Below are positions 1 through 8,100 of a stretch of 64,000 nucleotides of DNA, in pieces. The stretch comes from Psychrobacter frigidicola. GTDB lineage: Bacteria > Pseudomonadota > Gammaproteobacteria > Pseudomonadales > Moraxellaceae. Where the stretch lies: positions 1 through 64,000 of the forward strand of contig NZ_VORZ01000001.1 of NCBI RefSeq assembly GCF_007997305.1, written 5' to 3'. The position numbers were made by a program, and so were the translations under genes. Below the pieces are notes generated by a model, which worked only from the letters and a program-made list of their open reading frames with translations, did no database searches and was not told the DNA's origin. Position 1 is the first letter of the stretch, and every line of letters starts with the position of its first letter.

Positions 1-21
1 GACTCATATCTAACCCCCTTT

Positions 22-134
22 GCTGACGACCATAGCATGATGGCCCCACCTGATCCCTTACCGAACTCAGAAGTGAAACATCATAGCGCCGATGGTAGTG
101 TGGTTCGCCCATGTGAGAGTAGGTCATTGTCAGC
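22..134 (+). rRNA. rrf: 5S ribosomal RNA
   Basis: The ends pair as a terminal helix: GCTGAC at 22-27 with GTCAGC at 129-134. Between them lie typical 5S segments, including CCGAACTCAGAAGTGAAAC near 61-79 and GATGGTAGTGTGG near 91-103. The length of about 113 nt fits a gammaproteobacterial 5S rRNA. A strong terminator follows, so this is the last gene of an rRNA operon whose 16S and 23S genes lie before the window. The exact ends may differ by a few bases. Confidence 0.95.
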
Positions 135-153
135 TCTCTATTCTAAAGATAAA

Positions 154-184
154 CCCCCCTCTGCGAAAGCAGAGGGGGGCTTTT
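154..184 (+). terminator. rRNA operon terminator
   Basis: A perfect 11-bp GC-rich stem (154-164 with 169-179) closes on a GAAA tetraloop and is followed by C then TTTT. It lies 20 nt after the 5S gene and should end the rRNA transcript. Confidence 0.95.
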
Positions 185-277
185 CTTTGGGTTGAATAAA
201 TTACAAGACGTATCATACGATTAGTCGATGGAAGCCAGGCTAACAGCTACAATTTTATGATTATAAGTTTAATGACG

Positions 278-2002
278 TCAACCCTTGAAAGGTTGAGAAG
301 GTTTAAAGATATCATTATTCATCATCTCTTCTACACTACTAAACGTAAACTTACTTTTATTTTCAGGCAAACGTAGAATGCGTGGAAGTCGAGTAATACC
401 TATTTTTCCATCTGCAATAGCATAGTGTCTATAGCTTTCATTGACTATAATCTCGCATTCGAACTCTGGATATACAATACTAACTGCTTTATTCTTAGCT
501 AGGCGAATAATGAACATAAATAGATCTTGATTAAGGGTTGATTCTATTTCTATTATTTCTTCCGCTGTATATCTTAGAGATTTACCTAGTTTCATCTTTT
601 GCCAAAAGCTACCTTCTTGTTTAACTTTGAGGTAGTGATTCAACTCTTCTTTTAGACTGTTGATTTCTTGTAAATTAGCTTCACATTCTTTTAGCTTTTC
701 TTTGATAATTAATAAAGAATTTTCCATTGTTGTTTCATAATCAGATATATTATTTTGCCCTATAGTAAATAGACCCCATAGGTTATCAAGTAGTTTTCTT
801 AACGAAATTAATTTGATAACCATAATTTCACTGCTTTCAGAATACATTGCTAAAGGCTGTAGCCTAAAGTCTTGAGTGTTTTCAATCATTCTTTTTATTA
901 ATTGATCTAAGTGATAAAATAAAAAGTTTTGATCATTTTTGTCACTTATTACAGTCTGAATAACGTTAGGGAGTTTATTAAGAATCAGGATAGAGAGTTG
1001 CTTTTCGTAGTCGACCATTCTATTAGCGATAATAGTCTCTGAACTACTACCATCTTGATCAAGTGGCTTTTTTAGTAGAGTGGTTAGGTATGTTCTATTT
1101 AAGTGCTGAACTTCAAGAACAAACTTTAATACAGTATCAGACACTCCTCTATCTAGGGTATAAAGTCGACTCATACAATATGAAATGTGGTTGATATATT
1201 CATTATTATTTAAACTGTTTTTTTCAATGACTAAATGAGTTAAGTAAATAAATTTGTTAATTCCTTCTCCGCTACTTGATTCATATAAAAACCTTCTGAA
1301 GGAGTAGGCATTATTATTGGGTTGACTTGCGATTCCTACTATAAACCAATAGTTTTGGCCTTCTACAACGAAAAACTTTCTCTGTTTACCTTCTTTTTTT
1401 ATCAACGATGGTAAGTGAGTTAACTCTTGAAAGCTCAGATCAGTCGAGTCCCAGCTACGAAAATCTCTGCCTTGTATTTTTTGTTTGATAAACACTTCTT
1501 TTAAATAGGTTTTAACAATATCATTGTTGAGACTGCGTAGTCCACCGTCGATAATTAACTCAACTTTATCTATCCAGTCTGCTAGATCATATAGAAAAGC
1601 TGTCTTTATATTGATCCGATTTTTTTGATCGTAAAGCGATCCTTGGACATCCAGTCCGTCTAAATAATCAAGCATTGCTTCAATTTCATCAGCTAATTTC
1701 AATGCCTGATAAGAGACAGGTGTTGAGTCAATAAGTTTAGACATATGAATAGTGATATTAGTTAATTCTTTATTCTGTGTAGTCATCTTCCTCATAACAC
1801 TTTTCAGCGTATCAGGACGCTTGTATACTAAGTTGTAATTAATACCTCGAGGGGCAAGTATGTTTTTATATATACTTGCTTGGCTTTCTTTGTTTAGCTG
1901 GGGCAGTATCTCTTGAATTACTTCACGCCAATTTGAACCTAAAGCAGGATCTATAGATTTTAATTTATAAACCTGATATTCAGAGAGATCATAGATGTTC
2001 AT
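278..2002 (-). CDS. Unrecognised 574-aa cytoplasmic protein
   Basis: I do not recognise a family. The frame is open from 2050, but the ATG at 2002 is preceded by a good AGAAGG ribosome binding site about 9 nt upstream, while the ATG at 2050 has none, so I take 2002 (574 aa). No signal peptide or membrane segment is apparent. The protein is rich in Leu, Ile, Asn and Lys. A charged helical stretch about 90-140 residues before the C-terminus, near ENSLLIIKEKLKECEA, looks like a coiled coil. The gene stands alone, convergent with the rRNA operon and divergent from the osmC-like gene. Base composition is more AT-rich than that of the neighbouring core genes, which suggests an accessory gene. Coding status is well supported by length; function is unknown. 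Confidence 0.8.
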   Translation of the reverse strand: MNIYDLSEYQVYKLKSIDPALGSNWREVIQEILPQLNKESQASIYKNILAPRGINYNLVYKRPDTLKSVMRKMTTQNKELTNITIHMSKLIDSTPVSYQALKLADEIEAMLDYLDGLDVQGSLYDQKNRINIKTAFLYDLADWIDKVELIIDGGLRSLNNDIVKTYLKEVFIKQKIQGRDFRSWDSTDLSFQELTHLPSLIKKEGKQRKFFVVEGQNYWFIVGIASQPNNNAYSFRRFLYESSSGEGINKFIYLTHLVIEKNSLNNNEYINHISYCMSRLYTLDRGVSDTVLKFVLEVQHLNRTYLTTLLKKPLDQDGSSSETIIANRMVDYEKQLSILILNKLPNVIQTVISDKNDQNFLFYHLDQLIKRMIENTQDFRLQPLAMYSESSEIMVIKLISLRKLLDNLWGLFTIGQNNISDYETTMENSLLIIKEKLKECEANLQEINSLKEELNHYLKVKQEGSFWQKMKLGKSLRYTAEEIIEIESTLNQDLFMFIIRLAKNKAVSIVYPEFECEIIVNESYRHYAIADGKIGITRLPRILRLPENKSKFTFSSVEEMMNNDIFKPSQPFKG

Positions 2003-2196
2003 TATATTTGTACCTTCTAAATGTATTTGACTATAAAAATCATAGCTCATGACAGACTGGGATATTTTTGTAGTATCAATAAGTGAACATAGCCCAAAGA
2101 TCGCTTTGTTTTTTATAGTTATAAACTAACCATTAACATGATACATTAATTTAGCTTTTGTATAAAACGTAAGCAGTCAATATAAGGAGATAAAGT

Positions 2197-2607
2197 ATGA
2201 CCACCTCAAAAGTAACCTACCAAGGCGATCTGCGTACTACCGCCATTCATTTACAATCAAACAATGAAATCATCACTGATGCACCAATTGATAACCAAGG
2301 TAAAGGCGAAGCGTTTTCACCGACTGATTTATTGGCGACCAGCTTAGCCAGTTGTATGCTGACGATTATTGGTATTAAAGCTCGTGATATAAATATCGAT
2401 ATTGCAGGTACTACGGCTGACGTGACTAAAGTGATGGCAGCTGATCCAAGACGGGTTTGTGAAGTACATGTCGCGATTACTTTTAATCAAAGTTTAGATG
2501 ATAAGACGCAAAAAATATTCTATAACACGGCGCTGACTTGCCCAGTTGCGAAAAGTATCCATCCTGATATTATCCAAAAAGTGACTATTAATTCTAAGAG
2601 CTATTGA
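2197..2607 (+). CDS. OsmC family peroxiredoxin-like protein
   Basis: A 136-aa OsmC/Ohr-superfamily protein. The two redox cysteines of the family are visible: Cys53 in LASCMLT and Cys115 in LTCPVAKS. The family reduces organic hydroperoxides in the cytoplasm through these thiols. The short N-terminus and the spacing of the two cysteines resemble the YhfA/OsmC-like branch more than classical Ohr, so the exact substrate is uncertain. The start ATG has a clear AAGGAGA site 8 nt upstream. A flavodoxin-like gene follows after 43 nt on the same strand, so the two may be co-transcribed. KatE lies about 1.7 kb downstream, giving a small cluster with an oxidative-stress theme. Confidence 0.9.
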   Translation: MTTSKVTYQGDLRTTAIHLQSNNEIITDAPIDNQGKGEAFSPTDLLATSLASCMLTIIGIKARDINIDIAGTTADVTKVMAADPRRVCEVHVAITFNQSLDDKTQKIFYNTALTCPVAKSIHPDIIQKVTINSKSY

Positions 2608-2650
2608 TTCCAAGAACTACTAATTCCAAAAACTAGTAATCTCTATCACG

Positions 2651-3124
2651 GTGAATAATATGGCTACCAAAACCTTGCTTATCGTCGCACATGCTCCATC
2701 GCCTAATACCAAAAAATTGGCTCATGCGGCGTATGACGGTGCTAGTCATCCTGATTTAGATATCAATGTTATATTAAAGTTACCACAAGATACTCAGCCT
2801 GAAGATGTATTGGCAGCTGATGCAGTATTACTAGGGACGACTGAGAACTTGGCTTATATGGCAGGGCTGACCAAAGACTTTTTTGATCGCTGCTATTATC
2901 CGGTGTTAGAGAAGAAGCAGGGCATGCCGTTTGCGTTATATATCAGAGCAGGTCATGATGGTACGGGCACTAAACTTGCTATCAAGACGATTACGACCGG
3001 ACTGCGTTGGGAGTGGATTCAAGAGGCGTTGATTTTACAAGGTGATTGGCAACAGGCATTTACTGAGCAAGTAGAAGAGCTGGCGATGACGTTGGCAGCT
3101 GGGGTAGATGCAGGTATTTATTAA
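2651..3124 (+). CDS. Flavodoxin-like NAD(P)H-dependent oxidoreductase family protein
   Basis: A protein of about 157 aa with a flavodoxin-like fold. The N-terminal strand TKTLLIVAHAPSPNTKKLA has the phosphate-loop pattern of FMN-binding flavodoxins. LLGTTENLAYMAGLTKDFFD matches the second FMN loop and helix of the family, and ALYIRAGHDGTGTK the third. It probably binds FMN and acts as a small cytoplasmic reductase; the physiological partner cannot be told. Two starts are possible, GTG at 2651 or ATG at 2660, and neither has a good ribosome binding site. It lies directly downstream of the OsmC-like gene. Confidence 0.8.
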   Translation: MNNMATKTLLIVAHAPSPNTKKLAHAAYDGASHPDLDINVILKLPQDTQPEDVLAADAVLLGTTENLAYMAGLTKDFFDRCYYPVLEKKQGMPFALYIRAGHDGTGTKLAIKTITTGLRWEWIQEALILQGDWQQAFTEQVEELAMTLAAGVDAGIY

Positions 3125-3187
3125 TTTCAGCTCTAAGAAAGATTGTTAATATATAAGCTTTGATTAGAAATTTTGAGGGAATTAGAA

Positions 3188-3841
3188 ATGCTTGATGATA
3201 ATGTAAGTAATAAAAACTCTATCGATATAGCTGGATTACCGTTTTCTCAAGCTTGTGAAAACAATAAACAACCTATTTTAGAAGTCTTACAGCAAGAGCT
3301 AAAAGATTCTAAGAATGTATTAGAGATTGGTTCAGGAACGGGTCAACATAGCGTTTATTTTGCACCAAATTTATCACATTTACAGTGGCAAACTAGCGAC
3401 ATTATAGCCAATCATAATGTAATTGAAGCTTGGCATACTGCTTATCCAGCGCCTAATCTTTATGCTCCTTTACCTTTCGACCTAAATAGCGATCTATTAC
3501 CACTTAGTCTTATTTCTAGTCAGTCCTATGATGCCGTGTTTACCGCTAATACCCTGCATATTATTGCGTGGCCGCTAGTGGAAAGATTGTTTAAGTTAGT
3601 AGGTGACGCTTTACCTCTGCACGGAAAGCTGGTTATTTATGGTCCATTTAATGAAAACGGTCAATACACCAGCGAAGGCAATCGTCGGTTTGATGAGATG
3701 CTACGTCGGCATAATAATAGTAGTGGTATACGTGATAAAGAAACAGTCGTAACGTTAGGAGTAACTCATCACTTAGCTTTATTAACAACGCAAAAAATGC
3801 CTGCGAACAACCAATTATTAGTTTTTGAAAAAACATTGTGA
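3188..3841 (+). CDS. DUF938-type SAM-dependent methyltransferase
   Basis: A class I methyltransferase of the DUF938 type, about 217 aa. The SAM-binding motif I is VLEIGSGTGQHSVYFA, followed by the family signature LQWQTSD and by NTLHIIAWP near the middle. It ends with the typical NNQLLVFEK strand. The substrate of this family is not established. I prefer the ATG at 3188 because GAGGGA lies 8 nt upstream; a TTG at 3173 would overlap that site. The gene stands alone, with about 440 nt of AT-rich non-coding DNA after it. Confidence 0.85.
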   Translation: MLDDNVSNKNSIDIAGLPFSQACENNKQPILEVLQQELKDSKNVLEIGSGTGQHSVYFAPNLSHLQWQTSDIIANHNVIEAWHTAYPAPNLYAPLPFDLNSDLLPLSLISSQSYDAVFTANTLHIIAWPLVERLFKLVGDALPLHGKLVIYGPFNENGQYTSEGNRRFDEMLRRHNNSSGIRDKETVVTLGVTHHLALLTTQKMPANNQLLVFEKTL

Positions 3842-4281
3842 TATTTACTCGGTTTTATTTCGTCTTTTAAAATTCCATTTTTAATTAAAAATTAAGTCTG
3901 TCTTTTTCGTAATAATATTTTATAGTTTTTCATTTTTATTCTTATTTTTTTACTGATCCCACCTACTATTTCTTGCAGTTTGAACCTAAGGACTTCTATG
4001 ATTCTAATCTTTGTTTAGAAATAGAGTTTGGCTCAATTATTCAGATATCCTGCTAACTAATTTGATAAGTGCTTGTTAAGCTATGTAATTTTTAACTAAA
4101 CATCAACAATATTGAGTAAAAACTTGCCTAACATAAGTTGCTGCATATTGGTAAGCTTGCTTATCCTAATCAGACCTTTAATGCTCTTGCATTAGCCTAT
4201 CTCAACGTGAAATTAAACCGAAAAATATAGTAGCAATAGCTTTTTACCTCCCATTAACTAAAAAAATAGCTAGGATGGATA
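3842..4281. other. Non-coding region upstream of katE
   Basis: An AT-rich stretch of 440 nt with no credible gene on either strand. It should hold the katE promoter; I could not identify a convincing -35/-10 pair. AGGATGG just before 4282 is the katE ribosome binding site. An imperfect inverted repeat, GGTAAGCTTGCTTATCC, lies near 4150-4167. Confidence 0.6.
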
Positions 4282-6369
4282 ATGAAAACAAATATTGATC
4301 ATACCGACCCCGCCAAGACGATGAACACCACCCGCGGCAATGGTGGTGAAACCCATCAGCGTGCAGACGATGATGGTAAAATGCTAACCACCCAGCAAGG
4401 TGTGGTTATTTCTGACAATCAAAACTCACTTAAAGCAGGTCCGCGCGGTCCAACATTACTAGAAGATTTTGTCTTACGTGAAAAGATCAATCATTTTGAC
4501 CATGAACGTATCCCTGAGCGCGTTGTTCATGCTCGTGGTAGTGCGGCTCACGGTTACTTTGAATTAACCGAATCACTTGAAGAATATACCACGGCAAAAA
4601 TCTTAACGGAAACGGGCAAACAAACCCCATTGTTCACGCGTTTTTCTACAGTTGCTGGTAGTAAAGGCTCAAAAGATACCCCACGTGATGTGCGCGGCTT
4701 TTCCGTTAAAGTCTATACCGAAGAGGGAAACTGGGATCTAGTCGGTAATGACATGCCCATTTTCTTTATCCAAGATGCGATGAAGTTTCCAGACCTTGTA
4801 CATGCTGTTAAACCTGAACCTGATCGCGGTTTTCCGCAGGCGGCTTCCGCCCATGATACGTTTTGGGACTTTGTCTCATTAAGCCCTGAAACCATGCATA
4901 ACGTCATTTGGCTGATGAGTGATCGTGGGTTACCGCGTAGCCTGCGCATGATTGAAGGTTTTGGAATCCATAGTTATCGTCTGATTAACAAAGAGGGCAA
5001 AAGTACCTTTATGCGCTTTCATTGGAAGCCATTGCTGGGTGTACAGTCGACCACATGGGATGAAGCTGTAAAAATCTCTGGTGCCGATCCTGATTATCAT
5101 CGCCGCGATTTGTTTGAGGCAATTGATAACCAAATGTATCCTGAATGGGAATTTGGTGTCCAGTTATTCACTGAAGAACAAGCCAACGATTTTCCATTTG
5201 ACCATTTAGATTCTACTAAACTGATTCCAGAAGAAATGGTGCCTGTTAAAATTGTTGGTAAAATGGTACTCAATCGTAATCCAGATAATTTCTTTGCTGA
5301 AACTGAACAAGTAGCTTTCTGTCTATCCCATGTACCACCGGGTATTGACTTTAGTAATGATCCACTATTGCAAGGTCGACTGTTCAGCTATTTAGATACG
5401 CAGCTGAAGCGTCTTGGGTCTCCTAATTTTGCACAGATTCCTATCAATGCGCCAAAATGTCCGTTTGCTAACAATCAGCAAGATGGTCATATGCAGATGC
5501 AAGTGCCTAAAACTCGGGTTCTCTATGAGCCACAAAGCTTAGATCCAACGAGACCTCGTGAAAGTGTCAAAAAAGGCTTTGAGTCGTTCCATGAAAAGCT
5601 AGATGATGGTGTTAAAGGCCGCGTACGTGCCGAAAGCTTTGCCGACCATTATAGCCAGCCGCGTATGTTCTATCGTAGTCAAACCACGATTGAGCAGGCA
5701 CATATTGCGTCAGCGTATGCCTTTGAGCTTGGTAAAGTAGATGCTGCCCACGTGCGTACTCGTACGCTCAGTCATCTTATTCATATTGATCAAGATTTGG
5801 CCAGCCGTGTTGCAAAAGCACTAGGTATGGAATTACCTGAGGCCGCTGATCCAGCAGCACCAGTGCAAGATATGGCTACCTCTGCTGCGGTAAGAACTAT
5901 TGGCCTCACACCTAAGAGCTTAAAAGGTCGCTTGGTAGGTATCTTAGTTGCAGAAGGCTCAAAACATAGTGAAATCAAAAAGTTTGAAGACGCTGCAAAA
6001 GCAGAAGGGGCCAGTGTAAAAATCGTTGCTCCAGGTCGTGAGGTCTTACTTGATGATGGCACTTGCATACAATCTGATGAACGCATTACTGGTGCGCCGT
6101 CAGTACTATTTGATGCAGTAGTCAGCATTATTATGCCAGACCAAGCTAAAAAGCTAGCTAAAGACAGCTCAGCTTTAGATTGGTTCACAGACGCTTATGT
6201 ACATTGTAAAGCGATTGCTTATTGCGGTGCGACCGATGAGTTCATCTTGAGTAAGCTACCGATTGAAAAAGATGCTTTTGTGACCCCGTTAGCTGATTTA
6301 GATACTTTCATTGAAAATGCCAAATCGCGTCTTTGGGAGCGTGAACCTAAGGTTCGTGACTTAGCTTAA
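4282..6369 (+). CDS. katE: Clade-2 large-subunit catalase HPII
   Basis: A monofunctional haem catalase of 695 aa that dismutates hydrogen peroxide in the cytoplasm. The length and the extra C-terminal domain (about residues 540-695, DJ-1/PfpI-like flavodoxin fold) mark it as a large-subunit clade-2 enzyme like E. coli HPII. By position against HPII, His83 in VVHARGSAAH is the catalytic His, Asn156 in VGNDMPIFF the distal Asn, and Tyr370 in GRLFSYLDTQ the proximal haem ligand. The residue matching HPII His392, which is covalently bonded to the haem Tyr in E. coli, is Cys347 here (AFCLSH). The N-terminal arm is about 45 residues shorter than in HPII. AGGATGG lies just upstream of the start. A monocistronic unit with its own terminator. 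Confidence 0.97.
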   Translation: MKTNIDHTDPAKTMNTTRGNGGETHQRADDDGKMLTTQQGVVISDNQNSLKAGPRGPTLLEDFVLREKINHFDHERIPERVVHARGSAAHGYFELTESLEEYTTAKILTETGKQTPLFTRFSTVAGSKGSKDTPRDVRGFSVKVYTEEGNWDLVGNDMPIFFIQDAMKFPDLVHAVKPEPDRGFPQAASAHDTFWDFVSLSPETMHNVIWLMSDRGLPRSLRMIEGFGIHSYRLINKEGKSTFMRFHWKPLLGVQSTTWDEAVKISGADPDYHRRDLFEAIDNQMYPEWEFGVQLFTEEQANDFPFDHLDSTKLIPEEMVPVKIVGKMVLNRNPDNFFAETEQVAFCLSHVPPGIDFSNDPLLQGRLFSYLDTQLKRLGSPNFAQIPINAPKCPFANNQQDGHMQMQVPKTRVLYEPQSLDPTRPRESVKKGFESFHEKLDDGVKGRVRAESFADHYSQPRMFYRSQTTIEQAHIASAYAFELGKVDAAHVRTRTLSHLIHIDQDLASRVAKALGMELPEAADPAAPVQDMATSAAVRTIGLTPKSLKGRLVGILVAEGSKHSEIKKFEDAAKAEGASVKIVAPGREVLLDDGTCIQSDERITGAPSVLFDAVVSIIMPDQAKKLAKDSSALDWFTDAYVHCKAIAYCGATDEFILSKLPIEKDAFVTPLADLDTFIENAKSRLWEREPKVRDLA

Positions 6370-6432
6370 TTCCTACCTAATGTATAAAGTGGCATAAGTT
6401 AGCGCATATATTCATTTTGTAGTTTTATTCTT

Positions 6433-6458
6433 AAACTCAGCCCAAAGGCTGAGTTTTT
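6433..6458 (+). terminator. katE terminator
   Basis: A 10-bp perfect stem (6433-6442 with 6447-6456), loop CAAA, followed by TT and a further TTTT four bases on. It lies 64 nt after the katE stop. Confidence 0.9.
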
Positions 6459-6659
6459 GCTTTTACGGCGTGTAATAGAGTAGAGATCCTCTGTAGTTGG
6501 CCAAAACATTAATATTAGTATAGTCACAAGCGTTCACTGAAAATAACTTATCAAAAAACAATCAGCGTTATACTAAACGTAATATGCTTTAGTAGATATA
6601 TAACTATAAAGTCTAATTCCAATAAAGATTAAAAATTAATGATTGATCAAGGATGATTA

Positions 6660-7430
6660 ATGAGTTTACGTGAGGTTGTACGTTTAGAAGGTTATATTCA
6701 AAGTACTTATCTTGCCGTATACCCGGATAAGCTATTATTACTGGATGGTTGCTGTCGCCCTGATGTACCAATGGTATTAGACTATATTAAAAATACTTTA
6801 CAGCGTCCAGTGACTGATCTAAAAGTAGTCATGGTAACCCATATGCATCCCGATCACGCAGGCGGGGCACACAAGCTTCGGCGCGCCACAGGCTGTAAAG
6901 TTATATCAGCGAGTAAGCCCGAGCAATGGTATAAGGGTATCGGTGGTCAGTTGATGCATTTAGTAGACACGGGACTGGCGCATTATGTGGCTAAGCGCCA
7001 AGGCCGTCTGTTCAAAAGACTATGGTATCCAGCGCATTTGCATCCTGACGCTACGGTTAATGATGGTGATGGTGTGCCTGGATTTGATGATTGGCAAGTA
7101 TTAGAGACACCAGGGCATACTGACCGCGACTTGTCCTTGTTTCATGTGCCAAGTCGGCAAGTTTATACTGCCGACCTGATCATTAAGCTGCGCCATAAGT
7201 TTGTCGCACCCTTTCCGATATACGATCCCAAGGCTTATATCAGCTCTCTACAAAAAATTAAAGACTTGAAACCATCCAACGTGATGATGGCACATGGACG
7301 CGAGCTGTCTATTGACGCAGCAACTTTTGATATGTTAATTATGCAAGCGCCTAAGCATCGGCGTACCGTAAAAGATACCATTCGTCATAAACTATTGTGG
7401 TGGCGGACTAAAGAGTCTGAGATGGGGTAG
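6660..7430 (+). CDS. Metallo-beta-lactamase-fold hydrolase
   Basis: A 256-aa MBL-fold hydrolase. The zinc motif HxHxDH is intact at residues 61-66 (HMHPDH). Further ligands are His153 in ETPGHTD, Asp172 in TADL, and His212 in MMAHGREL. This layout is that of the glyoxalase II/RNase Z-like superfamily; no substrate can be assigned. There is no signal peptide, so the protein is likely cytoplasmic, unlike true beta-lactamases. The start ATG at 6660 has AAGGA 8 nt upstream. It stands alone between katE and the tRNA-Lys pair. Confidence 0.9.
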   Translation: MSLREVVRLEGYIQSTYLAVYPDKLLLLDGCCRPDVPMVLDYIKNTLQRPVTDLKVVMVTHMHPDHAGGAHKLRRATGCKVISASKPEQWYKGIGGQLMHLVDTGLAHYVAKRQGRLFKRLWYPAHLHPDATVNDGDGVPGFDDWQVLETPGHTDRDLSLFHVPSRQVYTADLIIKLRHKFVAPFPIYDPKAYISSLQKIKDLKPSNVMMAHGRELSIDAATFDMLIMQAPKHRRTVKDTIRHKLLWWRTKESEMG

Positions 7431-7495
7431 TATAGTTAGACGCTTTCTTACTAATAACTCATACACCTAGAGTATACTTAAAAATTTTAAGCAAG

Positions 7496-7528
7496 AAAAA
7501 GCCCAGTCATTAACTATGACTGGGCTTT
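7496..7528 (-). terminator. tRNA-Lys terminator, possibly bidirectional
   Basis: A perfect 13-bp stem (7498-7510 with 7516-7528) with a 5-nt loop. On the minus strand it follows the first tRNA-Lys and runs into TTTTT. On the plus strand it lies about 70 nt after the MBL-fold gene and could also end that transcript. Confidence 0.85.
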
Positions 7529-7534
7529 AGAATA

Positions 7535-7610
7535 TGGTGGGCCGTCCGCGATTCGAACGCGGGACCAATTGATTAAAAGTCAACTGCTCTACCAACTGAG
7601 CTAACGGCCC
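7535..7610 (-). tRNA. tRNA-Lys (anticodon TTT), copy 1
   Basis: A 76-nt tRNA with encoded 3' CCA. The acceptor arm GGGCCGT pairs with ACGGCCC, the D arm is AGCTCAGTTGGTAGAGC, the T arm carries GTTCGAATC, and the anticodon loop GACTTTTAA gives TTT for Lys. It is identical to the copy at 7771-7846. Both are on the minus strand and probably form one transcript. Confidence 0.97.
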
Positions 7611-7770
7611 TGAGCGAAATAAAAATTACACTGTAATTTTAGCTTCGTAAAGGTAATTCCCTTAAAAGAGAACTGTTTGAAACTAAACATTTTAAAAATG
7701 TCTTTAAAAAGTAATCTCATTAAGCTAATGCCGAGTAGGGCAAAATACTTAGTAAGAATCTAGCTAAAAA

Positions 7771-7846
7771 TGGTGGGCCGTCCGCGATTCGAACGCGGGA
7801 CCAATTGATTAAAAGTCAACTGCTCTACCAACTGAGCTAACGGCCC
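7771..7846 (-). tRNA. tRNA-Lys (anticodon TTT), copy 2
   Basis: 76 nt, base for base identical to the copy at 7535-7610, including the encoded CCA. The flanks differ. It is upstream of copy 1 in the direction of transcription, with a 160-nt spacer and no terminator between them that I can see. Confidence 0.97.
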
Positions 7847-8100
7847 TGAAGAGATTGCATAAAAGCCATGCTTTTTACTCTACAAGTTAAAACCCTTAAA
7901 ACTGGATTTTATTTCTACATTTAGATAATTTGTATCTCTAAACGTGAGAGCACATTATATATAGAATCAGGGTAATTACAACCCTGAATTATAAAAAAAC
8001 TAGAAATTCTACAAAAAAAGTTTATTTTTTATCATAAATTTGTATGTGAGGCATATTTACAGCTTTTAAGCAGCAGCATAAATGTCTAATGTGCATCCGT

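Noticed and set aside
5790..6188. A 132-codon frame antisense to katE
   Set aside because: An antisense shadow of the katE C-terminal domain; no motif or start signals.
6660..7430. A beta-lactamase resistance gene
   Set aside because: MBL fold with zinc ligands but no signal peptide and no beta-lactamase-specific pattern; a general hydrolase is more likely.
7967..7987. Short hairpin after macB as a terminator
   Set aside because: A 7-bp stem with no T tract on the minus strand downstream side; not convincing.
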